A DNA stretch of 64,000 bases, from NCBI GenBank assembly GCA_022885665.1, contig JAGQDJ010000041.1:1-64000 (forward strand), read 5' to 3'. The translations under genes were made by a program, and so were the position numbers. This document shows, one piece after another, positions 10,584 to 23,900 of the stretch. Source of the stretch: Triops longicaudatus (Eukaryota; Arthropoda; Branchiopoda; Notostraca; Triopsidae). The notes beneath the pieces are model-generated. The model saw nothing but the letters and a program-made list of their open reading frames with translations. It was not told the DNA's origin and made no database searches. How positions within the stretch are numbered: the stretch's first letter is position 1; each line of letters opens with the position of its first letter.

Positions 10584-12547
10584 TATGTCTTCAATCATGA
10601 ATAGTCTATTTGGAAGAAATAACAACGCACATGAAAGTAAATGCTACTAATGTGCACGCATAGTCTTACATCTGAATTTGCAAGCATTTTTGCTCTGAGA
10701 TATAAAGTATCAGCTGCTTTAACAACGTACTAAACTATTCAAGATAACAGGAAAACGTAATAGCCCTTATGTCACGATTTTAACGAATTACGAGATAAGA
10801 ACGGCAGTCGCTATGCACTTCCGCAAGAAATGGTCAAAGATAAGCTTAATGCAAGATTACGCCGAGCTTATTCGTCGATGTCGTTCGATAGTTTTTATTC
10901 GCTTTTTTACCCACTAGATTCTTTTTCCAAAGAATTAAAGATCTACTTTATCTAGGCAACGTCTGGTTGACTTGTTAGGTACTTGAGTTAATCTTGTCTG
11001 GAAGTCACTTGCCGATACAGCTCTCTATCGAAACTATAAGAGAATTGCACACAAATCATTGTGTGTACGTGACAGTAATAAGGTGTTTCATGAATTCGGC
11101 AAAGATTAAGACGACGCAGGAACGTTTACGTATTTCTTCAGACTCTTAAGGGATTGAGTTCATGTCCGCTAGGCCTGCGTGGGATTCGTTTTAGAGGAAA
11201 ACATTCGCAGATCACGTGCACCATTCTTTAGCCACCAAACAACCACGTGATGAGTGTCAGGTAGGCTTATCAACAATGCTTAAAATTCAAGGGACACAAA
11301 CAATAAAAATCTGGAAAAAAAACGCTAGACTAAATTAGCTAAAAACGTGGTGAGTGTATAGCATGAACGAAATAATATTAGGAACGATTTAGTGGTTATT
11401 ATCTCCTAATGTCACAATGCAACATTATATGAGAGCTCATACACGATAACCCGTCTCGATAGTTTGGAGGTCGTCTACCTCTATGATTCTAAAGTCACAG
11501 ACAGCAGTAGGCTAAATTATATAAAATGGCATGGCTCCCTTCTTTGTAAATATGTATAAAAATCAAACATTGTAACCGGTGTTGGAAAGTTCGACATATT
11601 GCCGAAAACAAAGTTTTACTGTTTAAAAGCTCGATCTCTTCGTTTCGTAGTAAGCAGAATTTCAGCTATACAACAGAGTTCTGAGTCAAGGTGCTAAAGA
11701 CCTAACGGACTTGGGAACCCTGTTCAAAACAATAGCCGATGTGATGTTTTGCAGTTCTGGTCTTTGAACCTTTCAGGCAGCATTTTTGGTTCCATCAGGT
11801 CAATCTATACGAGTCGACAACAATATAGAATAGGGTAAATGTTACTTGGGACACTTGCCGCGAAAATGCCTTTGGCTCACTTACCACGTCCTACGGGAAG
11901 CAACCTTGATAGCATCCTAGTCCTGGCAAGTTGCCAAGTAGGTTAAAATCATGCCGAGAAGACGTGCAGTTTTCAACGGCGGCTTTTTCCATTTTCTGTA
12001 CTTAGGCGCATAGGTATATGCATATTACCATGGAAACATCCGTTGTCATGTTTTCAAAGATACATCGAGTCTTTTTAACCTCGATTTCTCTTTCTCCTTT
12101 ATATTCCCTTTGTCACTGATGACTACAAAAGGCAAACATTCCATGACTGTAATATAAAAATCCAAGAATGCAAAACTTACCTGTGTAAAGTACGTAGGTA
12201 AAAAAAAATCGTCTATTAGAGTTATTGAAAGATACCATTCGGGGTGCTGCTGGAATGCCAGTATGGAACGTAAGATACTGAATATAGTTCGGGTCTATAC
12301 CTAGAATGTTAGGTTTAAACCTGCATTTCCGGCAAAGCAATTCTGTGCACCAAGGAAACCGAACTCGATCACCTAAAAGTACGAAATCTAGTTTGACACG
12401 AGAAATGGACTTTTTTCATGGTCGGTTCACCTGGGATGACTAACATTATATTCAAGACCATAGAACCGTAATAATGACACACCAGGACAACTTTTAATCA
12501 ATTTAGGTTTAACTTGCTTTTCATGTTTGTCCGCTTCATGTCACAGA

Positions 12548-12548
<1 letters not shown>

Positions 12549-12578
<30 letters not shown>

Positions 12579-12603
12579 NAAAAAAAAAAAAAAAAAAAAA
12601 AAA
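12549..12603. repeat. A55 homopolymer with an N
   Basis: A run of 55 positions is all A except for an N at 12579. It could be the poly(A) tail of an inserted retrocopy or simple-sequence expansion. The N suggests read or assembly uncertainty, so the true length is unknown. Confidence 0.9.
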
Positions 12604-14795
12604 GACCTAAATATATTTTCCAATGAAAATGGTCGACTTTTGTTACGAAAATGGTCGTTACTTGCCTTCGAGCTAATACAGCACTGTTAACAGTGTGGGA
12701 GTACGCAGATTTACTGAACTCGTAATATTATTACCCGTAACAAAAGATATCTCAGCCTTAAAGATCATTTGTATGGGATTAAAAAATGCGATTTCACTCG
12801 TTGAGGCGATTGTGATCGAGCCGTATACTGTCGTGCAGAAGTTCAATTGTACAGGGAATTAAATTTGGCCTAGTATTCTTTTCCTTCTAAGATTATATTT
12901 ACGAGAGGTTATCACAAATCCTTTCGTAAGGAGAGTAAAAATTTTCCTTAAGAACAATCAAGTTGAGAACGCATATAACGTTTAATGAAGTGGATTGTTA
13001 TTTCCTTTTGAAGACAGCAGCCACATTTTGCCGTACCCGCTGTTTTTTGTTCTTTTTTTCAACTGAAGTTACACTATGGCTTACACGAAAGTCATTTAAC
13101 ACGCTCGAGCGAACGAAGACATTACATATGGGCAAATTTCACTTTCTATTTCGACATTTGTGGTCAAGCAACTTGTTGTGATTGTTATTTTTTTTACGAC
13201 TGCACATCTACATTTGTTACAGTGCTAGTTGTAGAAGCTTTCGCTTGCCTTTTCTATTTAACAAAGGCCAACGAAAGTGTTACCCATCGCCAATTGTGCT
13301 AGCCTATAGCTTGTTTGCCTTTCCGGCAACCCTTCCCTTATATTCTTACAAAATTTCACTTGTCGCTCATACATCTGTCACTATCTTGCGAATAGTGTGC
13401 AAGAAAACTGAAACAGGTGTTGAAATACGCCAGTAGCTCTTAAAAGTAATTGAAATGGTTTAAAAAAGGAAAATTTGCACGTTATATTAGCGGCTTATAG
13501 ACCGTCGAAGTCTGTTCTTCTGTGCTAGATAAATTTACAAGATATTCTCTTGCTTGAGGTAGTTGGCAAATGCAAGAACAATAACTCTTTTTAAGTCTTC
13601 CGTACCGTACTGTACAAAGGAATCCCCATTATAATGAAAAGATTCCGGTACGATGGCCCTGAGAGTTGCATAACGCACAACAGATCCCACCCGGAAAAAC
13701 GATTGCTTCGAAGATGATGCAAGCTGATCAGACAAGGAAATGCCGTATATTCATGAACCTTTATCACAGTTTGTTTCTTTGTCTGTGAAACATACTAGGA
13801 AGTCTTGAGCTCGTTGTTTCCCAGCATCAAAGGAGTTAAACATTTTCATTCAATGTTGGCGCCTGAGCAAATCAGACTGAAATTGTCAGCATCAGTCATA
13901 TATTGCTGTTTTCTAACAGTTTTCCACTCTAATGTAGCTTGGGTAATTATCCATTGAGTTCCGTCTGGAAATTTAATTATAACGGACTTTATTTACTATA
14001 AGAACCTTTTACCAGGCTTACATTATCCACCAAAGAATATGTAGGAGAGTAATATACACTTATACTGATTCATAAGTTTCACCAATTATCTATCATCATG
14101 TCACAATTCATAGTTATTACTCGGGTAAGGAAAAAACCGTAGGGCTCTATCGGGTCCTATAATTGTTACGGATATTATTCATGGTGGGCTCATCCCCCCC
14201 CTTGAATCGACTTCCAAGTGCAGTTAGCCTTCATCTTGTAAATCATTACATGACTCGTTGTCCAGCGACCTTGGACGTGTGAGTTCCGAAGTCTCAGATG
14301 GGTACTGTAGGCTTTTTCCTTTTACTTTTCCCATATTTTTATTTGTCGAAATCTTTTTTTTTAATATATATCCAATTGAAAAATTAGGGCTACTGATTTT
14401 ATATATGATGGTTAAATTTTTTTGGAATTTCTTCACAGGAGTCGATAGCGACTTTTAGGCCGTTGCTTTTAGAAGAGCAACTTTTCAAGGCAACCTGTTG
14501 AATAATTTTCGAGATAAAATGTCAAAGATTAGAAAAAAAGCTTACCTGGAACTTTCACATAAGGATCGAACATTTTTTAAAGTTAACTTTCCGCCTATCT
14601 TGACTTCACCTTCAACCTTGAAAGAACGGTACGACACTTAGCTTTTCCATCAACTTCTAGTCTTCCGCTTAACAACAGCAACGACGATGCCTTTTGGCCA
14701 GGTCCAGAATTGACCTACGAGTGAAGTTGGTTGAAAGATTCCCTGGCAAACGCCGGTCAAATTTGAACGCATTGAAAACACCGTACGTTATAAAG

Positions 14796-14963
14796 CAGTG
14801 GTGCCCAACCTACGGCCCGCTCATTTATACCGCTCATGTATATCAGTGCATCATTTCATTTTTAACGTCGGCATGATTCTGACGAAACCGGAACATTCAG
14901 GCCCGCGAGACTTTATATTATGTCGCGCGCGGCCCTCGGATGAAAAAAGGTTGGACACCACTG
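14796..14963. mobile_element. hAT-type MITE with perfect 8-bp duplication
   Basis: A 168-bp element starts CAGTGGTGCCCAACCTACGG and ends with the reverse complement of CAGTGGTGTCCAACCTTT. It is flanked by identical 8-bp copies of TTATAAAG at 14788-14795 and 14964-14971. The 8-bp duplication and the CAGTGGTNCCCAACC-type termini are characteristic of nonautonomous hAT elements. The intact duplication suggests a fairly recent insertion. No coding capacity. Confidence 0.93.
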
Positions 14964-16243
14964 TTATAAAGGATTGTTTGGTGAGCGATGTGCTATTCAA
15001 ACCGCGCTAAGTGTATACTCATATCAGATTACTGGAACATTAGCTAATCAGAACCGCGTAAGGCTGTCACATAGTGGACTGATTAGGAAAAGTGTCGCGT
15101 AAGTAGAGGAAATAATAAAAGCAATTTAAAGCTTTTAATATATTAAGCCAGACAATCCAATTTTTATTATATTTTTTTTTATTCCAAGGACGGTGTAAGG
15201 CAGTTTGGCTCGAATCGCGCATAACATTACACTGATATAGGTCTTAAATGGGGTTTCAATCCTTTTTAAATTCATTTAGAGGATTTTTATATGACTGGCC
15301 TATGAAAAAAAGAGGAAAATAGTGGCCCAAACTTCTTTAAAAATAACGAACTCCTAACTATTTTTCACATATAAAATTGTCTTCATATCTAATTTCATGG
15401 TTTCCATGCATACTGTAATAAATTCCATTCATTTTCATACAACGTCGCACACTTCACCTTCTTGCAGCTTTCCACTAACGTGTGCGGAAAAGTGTATAAT
15501 TAAACATGTGAAAGGGGGGGCATGAGACTCGAAAAGAAGTCTTTTCAGGGACGTTCTTTTTTTCTTCACTTAGCATAAAGAATGTGTGCAACCATAATCC
15601 CCTTAGCAATTTTACAATCCCCTCAAAAAATATATATTTTTTTGCCGCAAAAATCAAGCTCCGCGCTAACTTAATGACGCAAAGTGTGCCACAAAATTAT
15701 ACAAGGGAAAAATTATCCATCTTATCGAGGTTGAGCATTTGGTATGCGATGACTTAAAACTCGTGTAACTTTCCTTTTTAATTGGCATCGGAAATTTAGA
15801 TATCTCATTCCCTCAATTTTTTTACAATCTTCGGGAGAGATTTTCAGCTTTGCCGAGCTATTAAAACAGTGGGAAAAATAAGAACGATCGAAATAAAGGA
15901 ATAAAGAAAAGGGACGAATACATTTTGGAATTCAAATGAGGCATTATAGGCGTAAGTTAGGCAAACGGCGAATTGCAGAATTCCACTGCTGTGTAAAAAA
16001 AAAGAAAGAGAAAAAAAAGAGCCTAGACGTTCACAACGCGTGATGTCTTCTTTTCTAGAAAGACGGTGCCCAGCCGAACAGTCATTCTTCAGGTGATCTC
16101 CCAAGCAGAAAAGTGCTTAATTTTTCAGAGGCCGTTGAAAATGTGGTCATCCATCGTCTGTTGCATCATGTCCCGACTCCCTTTCGCTCTGTCTCTTATC
16201 GCTCTTTTGTTTTTCCTTCGTCTGCGCCTCTTTTTGACACATT

Positions 16244-16996
16244 TTAATCCGAGCTACCGATTTCCACTTGGTACCGGTGTGTGAGATAGTTGGCCGCGTC
16301 GGCCAGTTGTTCCAAACACTGGTGCAAGCCGAGCAGATGGCGACGGAATTGATTAGCTACTCGTTGGACGCTCTCTTCGCCATCGGCTTCACGGTCGCCA
16401 ATTTCTGCGCTCGAGTCTTCGGACAGACACGGATCTTGTTCGATACCCGATTCGGATTCTGAATCACTGTACGTTGTGCTGGTACTTGAAGAGGCGGCTG
16501 AGGAGGCACCCGAGGTGCTGTTGCTGGATGTGACCGAGTTCATGGAGTTGAGACTCGGCCGTCGTACGTTGGTCGATGACGTCATGCCTATGTTGGTCAG
16601 CGCCGAACTGGAGTAGGAGTTTTGTTGGGGCGCAGAGGCCGTTTTCAAACCAATGCCATTATTGTTTGTGAAGTAATAGGCGCTTGTGGCGGGAGCGTTA
16701 TCGATCGATTCTCCAGCTTTGGTACCCCAGATGAGTTCGCTTTTCACAGAATTGAGCATGGTAAAGAGGTTGTGCAAATCCGCGGCCTGCATGGAACGGA
16801 TGACGCCGCGACTGCGAGCGGGGAGGGTCGTGTCCAAGTCTGGGTCGCTACCCACGGGCACATCTAACAATTTGCAAGGGACCATCACGGTATCATCCAT
16901 GTTGGATACCGCTCGCACGAAACGTTCCATGGCAAATACGACGCTCTGTTGGGAGAACTCGGTCACGGAATTGTCAAACGACATGGTTTTTCGCAT
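16244..16996 (-). CDS. MID1IP1: MID1IP1/Spot14 (THRSP) family lipogenesis regulator
   Basis: A single coding exon encodes 250 residues. Vertebrate MID1IP1 and its paralogue THRSP bind acetyl-CoA carboxylase, favour its polymerisation and raise fatty-acid synthesis; MID1IP1 also associates with MID1 on microtubules. Three family blocks are present: ERFVRAVSNMDDTVMVP (24-40) followed by LLDVPV, a helix DLHNLFTMLNSVKSELIWG (73-91), and the C-terminal coiled-coil region QFRRHLLGLHQCLEQ through NYLTHRYQVEIG (216-247). Between blocks two and three lies a Ser/Thr/Asn-rich, low-complexity insert (about 115-210) with an acidic end; vertebrate members are shorter (human MID1IP1 183 residues). A pyrimidine tract ending GCAG (17010-17007) precedes the exon, so the first ATG after it (16996) is taken as the start; a second Met is four codons on. 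The upstream in-frame extension to 17074 runs through this acceptor and is not believed. THRSP versus MID1IP1 orthology is not resolved. Confidence 0.93.
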   Translation of the reverse strand: MRKTMSFDNSVTEFSQQSVVFAMERFVRAVSNMDDTVMVPCKLLDVPVGSDPDLDTTLPARSRGVIRSMQAADLHNLFTMLNSVKSELIWGTKAGESIDNAPATSAYYFTNNNGIGLKTASAPQQNSYSSSALTNIGMTSSTNVRRPSLNSMNSVTSSNSTSGASSAASSSTSTTYSDSESESGIEQDPCLSEDSSAEIGDREADGEESVQRVANQFRRHLLGLHQCLEQLADAANYLTHRYQVEIGSSD

Positions 16997-17006
16997 ACAT
17001 GAACCC

Positions 17007-17960
17007 CTGCAAAAAAAAAAAAGACACAGGTTAACAGAACTACTACACGGAATCAGTGCACTAATGCAATACAAATGAATTTACAATCATTAGTGACCTT
17101 TCAGAACGAACACGTTAAAGGGCAGGTAAAAGCTTGTACCTTAGGGAGATATTTCTATTCTTGGGATTCGATTCTAAGACCAAGGTAGGACACTGGGATT
17201 AGAAATGAGTGAAATTCTCAATTAAAGGCCTTGGTAAAAGTGGCTACCAAGCCGGATCATATGTGTAAAAATATGTGGTACAAGGCGAACATGTTTCTAA
17301 GGTCAGGCATATATCTGCCGCCAAAGGGGAGTGCACGATGACGTCATTTCTCCGTACATAGAATGCTACGTCAGGTTTCATTGAGTTTCAAATTTTGGAA
17401 GCAACGAGACTGAAATGAAGGCTATGAGGGTGTTTTCAGTATCGCGCTAACTTGCAACTAATGTTACGTCATAATTTGACATTCTCGAAAAAGAGGGTGT
17501 AAAATGAAATAAAACGCTAACCATTCCAAATGGTGCTGGGGCGAACCGGGCAACAATTCACCATCACTATCGACACGCCTCATTGTTTCATTCGTGCAAG
17601 AAGTCTTCGTTAGGCAAAAGAGGTGCTGCAACTAAATCAACACCTTAACGAAATTTGTTCCTTATAGTCACGACAGCCGATTATCATCACCGGGAAATTG
17701 ACAGTTCTGAGATAAGTACAGCGAAACAGGGGCACCGAAAATTAGCTTACGTGTTGGCAGAAACGCTCCGAAATTCGCACACAACGTAATCTTTCTTGAG
17801 ATATTTTGCTAGATCCGCAACGACACGTCTACTCGCCAAATGAGCTGCGCTGGCGCTGAGCTTGACGCAATTTTGCAGCACACAAAAGACTTGCCAAGAC
17901 TTGAAGCGTGGGGTGAACTAGTATAATCACGTGTCTGACATGTGTGTTAAAGCTCTGTGC
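17007..17960 (-). promoter_or_regulatory. 5' intron and upstream region of MID1IP1-like gene
   Basis: A splice acceptor with a 12-T pyrimidine tract (GCAG at 17010-17007 on the - strand) implies at least one non-coding upstream exon, which I could not delimit. Within 1 kb upstream are a perfect CRE octamer TGACGTCA (17339-17346), a further ACGTCA half-site near 17464, and an E-box CACGTG (17928-17933). Vertebrate Spot14 is controlled through E-box factors (SREBP/ChREBP), so the E-box is suggestive, but no promoter is demonstrated. Confidence 0.4.
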
Positions 17961-20900
17961 TTATGTGACGAGCTAGCATCCTGCGCAAGCGCATAAGCAT
18001 GATCGAGTCCGAGCTCATGTGCATCCCCGATTTGCATCAGCATCCCTGGCATAGTAACACCACTAAAACTTGCAAACCGGACAAAACAAGCTTGCGTTGA
18101 GCCTTAATGACGTTGACCTCGAGGTATGAGAATTTTCCAAAACAGTGGATGGGCAACTAATGTCAAATCTACTGTGGTGTTTCTTAAGTCTGCAGGATTA
18201 TCTCACTGCAATTCACCTGTAGTTTGGTATGCAAACGTGCATAAGGTTGAGACCGCTTTTGTTCAGGACTTAAGCTCTAAACCAACCAACGGAAGCTGAA
18301 GTGCAAGCAGAATGCGATACCAACCAAGGCTGGTGTCAACGGCAAAACCCCAGGAAAAACGACCTTGACTTTATCGATCCTGTGCGGTACATTCCGGATA
18401 CGGTAATTGTCTTTCCTCAGGAAAAGTTGAAAAGTGAAAGTCACTCTTACCTAAGTAATTTCAGTCCACTGGACCAGCTTAGGACTACTTTGGCATCCGT
18501 TTAATACAACAAATAGGCCACTTTCTTTCTTTATATTAAAACTGCAGAACGCTATTCTAAAGAAGGATTATTGACACTGTATCTAGTGTATACATGTTTG
18601 CGGTTAACGAGGATTAAATTTGAGATTACTGATCCATGTTACAAGGGTATTTTGTTGCACATTTTAGTCCAACAACAAACCAAAATTTCAAAAAATATGC
18701 ACAAGACTGGTCGTTCTTTAGCATGTTTTCTGTTGTGTTTACTGATTACAGCTTCTAGGCTACTTCAATAAAACGAAGAGCCATGCGATTTTGGAAGCTT
18801 AATTAATTGCTAACAAGCCAGTAAGACTAAATCGCAGACATCGTCACAATATTTTCTTCTGTGGACACTTCTTTATCGTGCTTCGGTCACACGCTTTCTT
18901 CCTTTGACAAGCCCTGTTTCGACATGATGCCGTTTTTTTATTTCTTTTGCACGTTTTAAGTGTCCCTTGTCTTAAAAATGTATACTGGCTTTGAAACTCA
19001 GCCAACTCTTCTTTTTTTTCCAAAAGGTTGCGGAAGGGTGAGTAAGTGTAGGTACGCAAAGCTTCGAGTCGATAAGAACTCCCTTATCTTGAAACTAAAC
19101 AAGATTAGTAATGGCACACGCACGTTTATACCAAATTAGAAATTACTCTTGGCATACCTGAAAAGTCTTTTACAGTCCAATTCAACTCAAAAACAAAGGT
19201 AAGATTCGAAAAGCACCCAATATAAAGTGACGTAAAGTTGTAATGATTCTGACCACACACACAGCGACAAGAGAAAATGTGGGTCGTTCGAATATGGAAA
19301 CTCTGGTTCGCAACAACGAAAAAAGGGAAAGGCAGGCCTTAGGTTCAAAGCGGACAGTCCCTTGGCAAGCTCTTGGATCGATTCCGAGTCTCCATCGCGC
19401 CACACTGAGAACAAGCTTCCTATTGGTTCCCTGAAGTTGCGAGACACATAGGCTCGCCTCTTATGACTCTTGCAGACCCTCAGCTGAGCGATTAACTTGA
19501 GAAACAGTTCAATATCACCTGAGCTCAATGACTTGAGGAAAAGGGGAAAAAAAAGCTGAGGGCAAATAATTCAGCCTTTTTTTCTTCGAGATTATTGTCC
19601 TAGATTGCACCGAATCTTCTTCATAAGAACTGGAGAAACAGATCTTGTTAGATAGGCGTTCTGCATGGATTTGCTTTGTCATCACTGATGACCTCCATCG
19701 GACTGTGCAGACTTCTCAAATCACTCGAAGTTTTTCCTTATTCAGGGTATAACTCGTTAACCTGGATTCACTTGGATACCGTCAGAGTACACTTGTCTCG
19801 TTCCAGTAAGCGAGAATCAAGTTCGAGACTTGGGTTTCAAGAACCCATTTTTTCACAGCTGACCCCAAAAGAATGCCTTGCGGCAATTCTCCAGGTCTTC
19901 AATGTGTACTCACAACCTGGAAAAAAGTTGCGTGAACGAACTCTTATGCGAACACGTGCATCCAATTCTGGATTTTCCTTCATTAGCAAGCAAAATAGGG
20001 ATTCAAAAGACGATTTTGTGAGGTAAAGACTCTGTACTTAAATACGACTCAAGTCCCATACTGCAGCACAAACGATAATTGAATGCGACATTGTTTTCTG
20101 AAAGCAAATAAAACAGATGTACAGATGTGGCTTAAAACAGATGTTCAAGTCTGAATCTTTTCTTATCGGAAATCTTGTCAAATTTATTTCACGAATAGTT
20201 TACCCAGATGCGCAGACTTCAAAATTGCAAGGAAAATAAACCAAAATTTGTAAGTTCAATTTCTGGTGCTATTTTAGAGCAAAAATAGCGCAAATGTATC
20301 TGAGAGATATCTTAATTATAATTTTCTTCTTTAATTAGCAATAAGTAATAATAACTAGAATCATTTTCGTCGCTTGGAAATATAAAAAATACAAATATTT
20401 ATATCGCGCCACCACACCTTCCCGAGCTTGATGTGGATTCTTTCAAACAACAAGTATTACACAGAACTAGGAAATGGGTCAATCCTTCTCCGGTCAAATC
20501 AATCCAACCCACTTATTCTTACTTGGGCTTTCGTAATATCATTTGACACCAAAATATGATTGTCACTGACGAATATGTTACCTAATTAAGAAAATGGGAC
20601 ATAATTAGGTTGACTTAGACTTAATGATTTCCAAACCCGTTCACCAGCAACTCCAAATCCATTTGTATAACGAGTTACAGCGTGGATATTAGCATTAGCA
20701 AATTATTTTTTTATTAACACTGCGTCGGCTTACGCCTACTGTGGTGTAACGGTCGGTATAACAAAAAATAATAACAAAAAACATTCCCCAATTTAATCAC
20801 ATCAGCACCAAAAGTGGGTGATGGTTAAAAACTGTGAAGACCACAACCCATGGATGCTAAGCTAAGCTACACAGACAACTTTCTAAGTTTTTGACGTCCT

Positions 20901-23900
20901 ACATATCGGTTATGCCGCACGAATGAAACGTAAAAAATTTCGACTGTGCCTCCCATGCCAAAGAATATAGATCCACGATCTGTTTAGTAAAACATTTTAG
21001 AAAGGGAGAGTCCTTCCATTGCGTCACTATGGCTTTCCCTCCTGTTTACTTTAAATGACTTCCTTTCTTGACTTGCAAAGATTTTTTTTCTAAACCCTGT
21101 AGTTTTCCTTTCGCCCCGTTTAATCCCTGCACCCTTCGAATACCGAACGTAGCAAAGGAACCGTGAACTAACGGAACCTTGTTCGGTTCAAGTGGGAAAC
21201 GGGACATGGCACTTCTAACCGGTCCTCGCTTTATTTAGTCGTCGCTGAACTCGATTCCCAAAAGAAAGCCCGCAAGAAATACCTATACATTAAGCCGACC
21301 ATGAGGGCCGGCCGCGAGTAGATTAAGACAAAAACAGATGGACAAACATGTGACTTACACATACTGCGAAGCCGACGTTTGATGGCGGCAAAAATACGTT
21401 GTGGCGGTATGATCCATTTTTGAGGTTTTAATCAACGTTATTGGTATTCTATCACACAGGTATCGTTTTGGTTCTAAAGGGTCTTTTTTGCAGTTCGTTG
21501 AGAAGTTCCGATCCCCTAGGACCGAAACTCCCACCGACCTACCAGGAAAGGCACTTGACACTGGACTCGCGCGAGTTCGCCTTGACTCGCAATCGGAGCT
21601 TTGTCCGGTCGGCTGAATATTTATGCAGTCGTTACGTAGAGGCCACAACGAATTTATGTAAGGATCTTTTAAGACGTCAGGACAACGTCAGCTCTTCTCA
21701 GATGGCATACTGGCTTGAACGCGTTTCTATCTTCTTCTGTTGTAGCAAAACAGAACAATAGGATCCTCGTGTGCGTAAAAAAAGGGGAACAATGTAACGC
21801 AACTTGGTCTGTCTCCGTAGCAAAATACGACACACAAACAGGTGTAAGCGATTATCCACGATTCACAAAAGGTATTCGGGAATGAATTACGAACAGGAAC
21901 TGGCAGTTTCTTTTTCCGCGAAGAAAAGTGTTGGCTAGAAACTTCAAGGCACGTCCGCTTGATTTTTCTGTCGAGGAAAAGACCTGCTGTCACCTGAGCT
22001 AACCGTTGTGGACTGAACATCGGCTACGTCGAGACTCTCAACTGGTGAAAACGCTGGTTGCCTCAGCTTGTAATCCTACAGGAAAACCGCTAGCACAAGC
22101 CTGACGTGAAAGTCACATAACCGATTTCAAGAGAGAGAGGCAGAGACAAAAACTTTGATCGCTTACGGGGTTTCTTTGCTCTCTAGGCTCTGAAGAAAGC
22201 GCCATGAGCAAAACAAGGAGTGGGGGGCGGGAGGCGGAATGGCTGAATTTGGTTGGAAGTCAACAGTTATACCACTATGCTTTCGCTTTGCATAGTCAAC
22301 CCAGAGACCTTAAATCTGATGAGACTTTCTTGGCCTTATTGACGAAAATTCCTATATTAAAGGTGAGCTCGCAGGAGCTTTCCCATAAACAAGCCCCTTC
22401 CGGCATGAGTTCGGCGAATTTATCAACCGGCAAATTTGTAGGTTGTGCCCAAGAATAAATATATCTCCCATTGAGTTCTAGGCCACGTTTTCGGCTTCAC
22501 TGTGCCCACCTTTTACCATAAGTTGCTTCTCGAAAGCAAGACAATGAGCTAGACTCGTATTCGGCACAAGAGAACGCCCTGAGCCAAGCAAACCGCTTTA
22601 TGGTATGCACAAACGGGCTTTGGCCTTAAAAAGGCCCATAGTCAAGCCAGGTTATCTCTCCCACCGCATCCGTAGTGATTTCAGAATGAAACGTTGCTAG
22701 CTCGTCTGGGCGTATGGAAATTCCAATGGAATGTGTTTAACTCTGAGGCGGTTATGTTGTAAAGTGCTTAAAAAAGCACACGGTAAAAAAATGACTAGAC
22801 ACACAAACGTATTGTTTGTTATTTACCTGCGGTGATGACGACCTAATGGGCTGGACATGGACTCCATGGGTGTTGGGGTCGCGCAACTGGAAGTCAATGA
22901 AGGACACTCAAAGCTACACATGAGTGCCGTATCGGTGAAAGTTTGACGCACACCTTGTTCTTTGCTTAACGAAGGACGTTTTTTCCCCTTTTCTACACAA
23001 CTGACGAGACTGCAAGTCAAGTTATCGGTCGCAAGTGGCGGGAAACAACTTGCAAGGAAAGCTGCAGAAAAGGGCACCCAACACACAACCGAAACCGATA
23101 CATGCAGACTGCCGAGCCTCTGCTATTCTCGGCGCCCAACACGACTTCTAACGGGACGAAAATCCAGTACGTACGGAGGACCCTTTGTCCGTTCGAGAGC
23201 ACATGCGCGTCCCGCAATAGCATTCCCTAGAAAATGAGGGAAAGGCTTGAAAGGGACTATCGAATTTAATGAATCCATTTAGGATCGATTTTTGTCAGGC
23301 GAAGGGCAAGTTGATAAAGTTTTCTCCCTCATTCTCTTTTTTGGCGAGTAGGAATTTTCAACTTGAATTTTCTACATTAAGTGCATGTTGACGCTCAACG
23401 AGTTCTTAGTGCTGTCCGGAAAAATCGTATCAGCCAACGAGGTTAATAAAGGTACCGCGACGACCTTTGTGATGTCATGAGATTCCGGGGTTTCTTTTCT
23501 TTTTTTTTGGCGAGGTACAGTTAGCCCAGAGATGTATGACAGGTTTGAATCGCACGGGCCGAATGTAGCTTTATCAGCCCATTTTTTACAAGTGAAAGGG
23601 AAAGCGTTGAACCGGTTGCGCTGTTGGTTGCGCAGAAACCGAGAACATTCACGGTGCGTTTTCCACGGAGTCTGTCTGAAACTCCTTGAAAGGGGCCGGT
23701 TCATTTTCTTGACGGTCACCTTTACTCTCGAGAGAAAGTGAGACTGTAATTTCTTATAGGGTGTTTGGATTCGCTCCGAAAAATGGATAAGAATACTTTA
23801 AATTCCCTAGCATTAGTATCGAGCGAGGTCAATGCAAAGAATGCCATAAGTCCACATGCTTTTCGTTTAAAATAAATTCGTTGAAAAAGAGCTACGTGCT

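Larger units (their letters stand above)
9785..16243. other. Gene-free interval with small transposons
   Basis: No supported gene between MED14 and the convergent MID1IP1-family gene. Short ORFs here (for example 12113-12340 and 13535-13735 on the - strand) lack family signatures and splice context. The interval contains two miniature DNA elements (10307-10583, 14796-14963), a 55-nt A homopolymer with an ambiguous base, and two CACGTG boxes (11213-11218 and 11245-11250) in an 8-bp inverted arrangement. The right end must contain the 3' UTR of the minus-strand gene, whose poly(A) site I could not place. Confidence 0.5.

Noticed and set aside
16571..16586. CRE octamer inside the MID1IP1-family coding region
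   Set aside because: It lies in coding sequence and is explained by the codons used; it is not listed as a regulatory site.
19187..20026. ORFs of 113 and 116 codons on opposite strands
   Set aside because: Neither has conserved motifs, and neither has convincing splice or polyadenylation context.
20725..20790. TGGTGTAACGGT followed by an A-rich tail, tested as a SINE or tRNA
   Set aside because: Only one short box-like match; no second box, duplication or further copy was seen.
21441..21761. Exon-like block after a TTTTTTGCAG acceptor
   Set aside because: The frame after the acceptor stops after about 45 codons without a donor and resembles no known protein.
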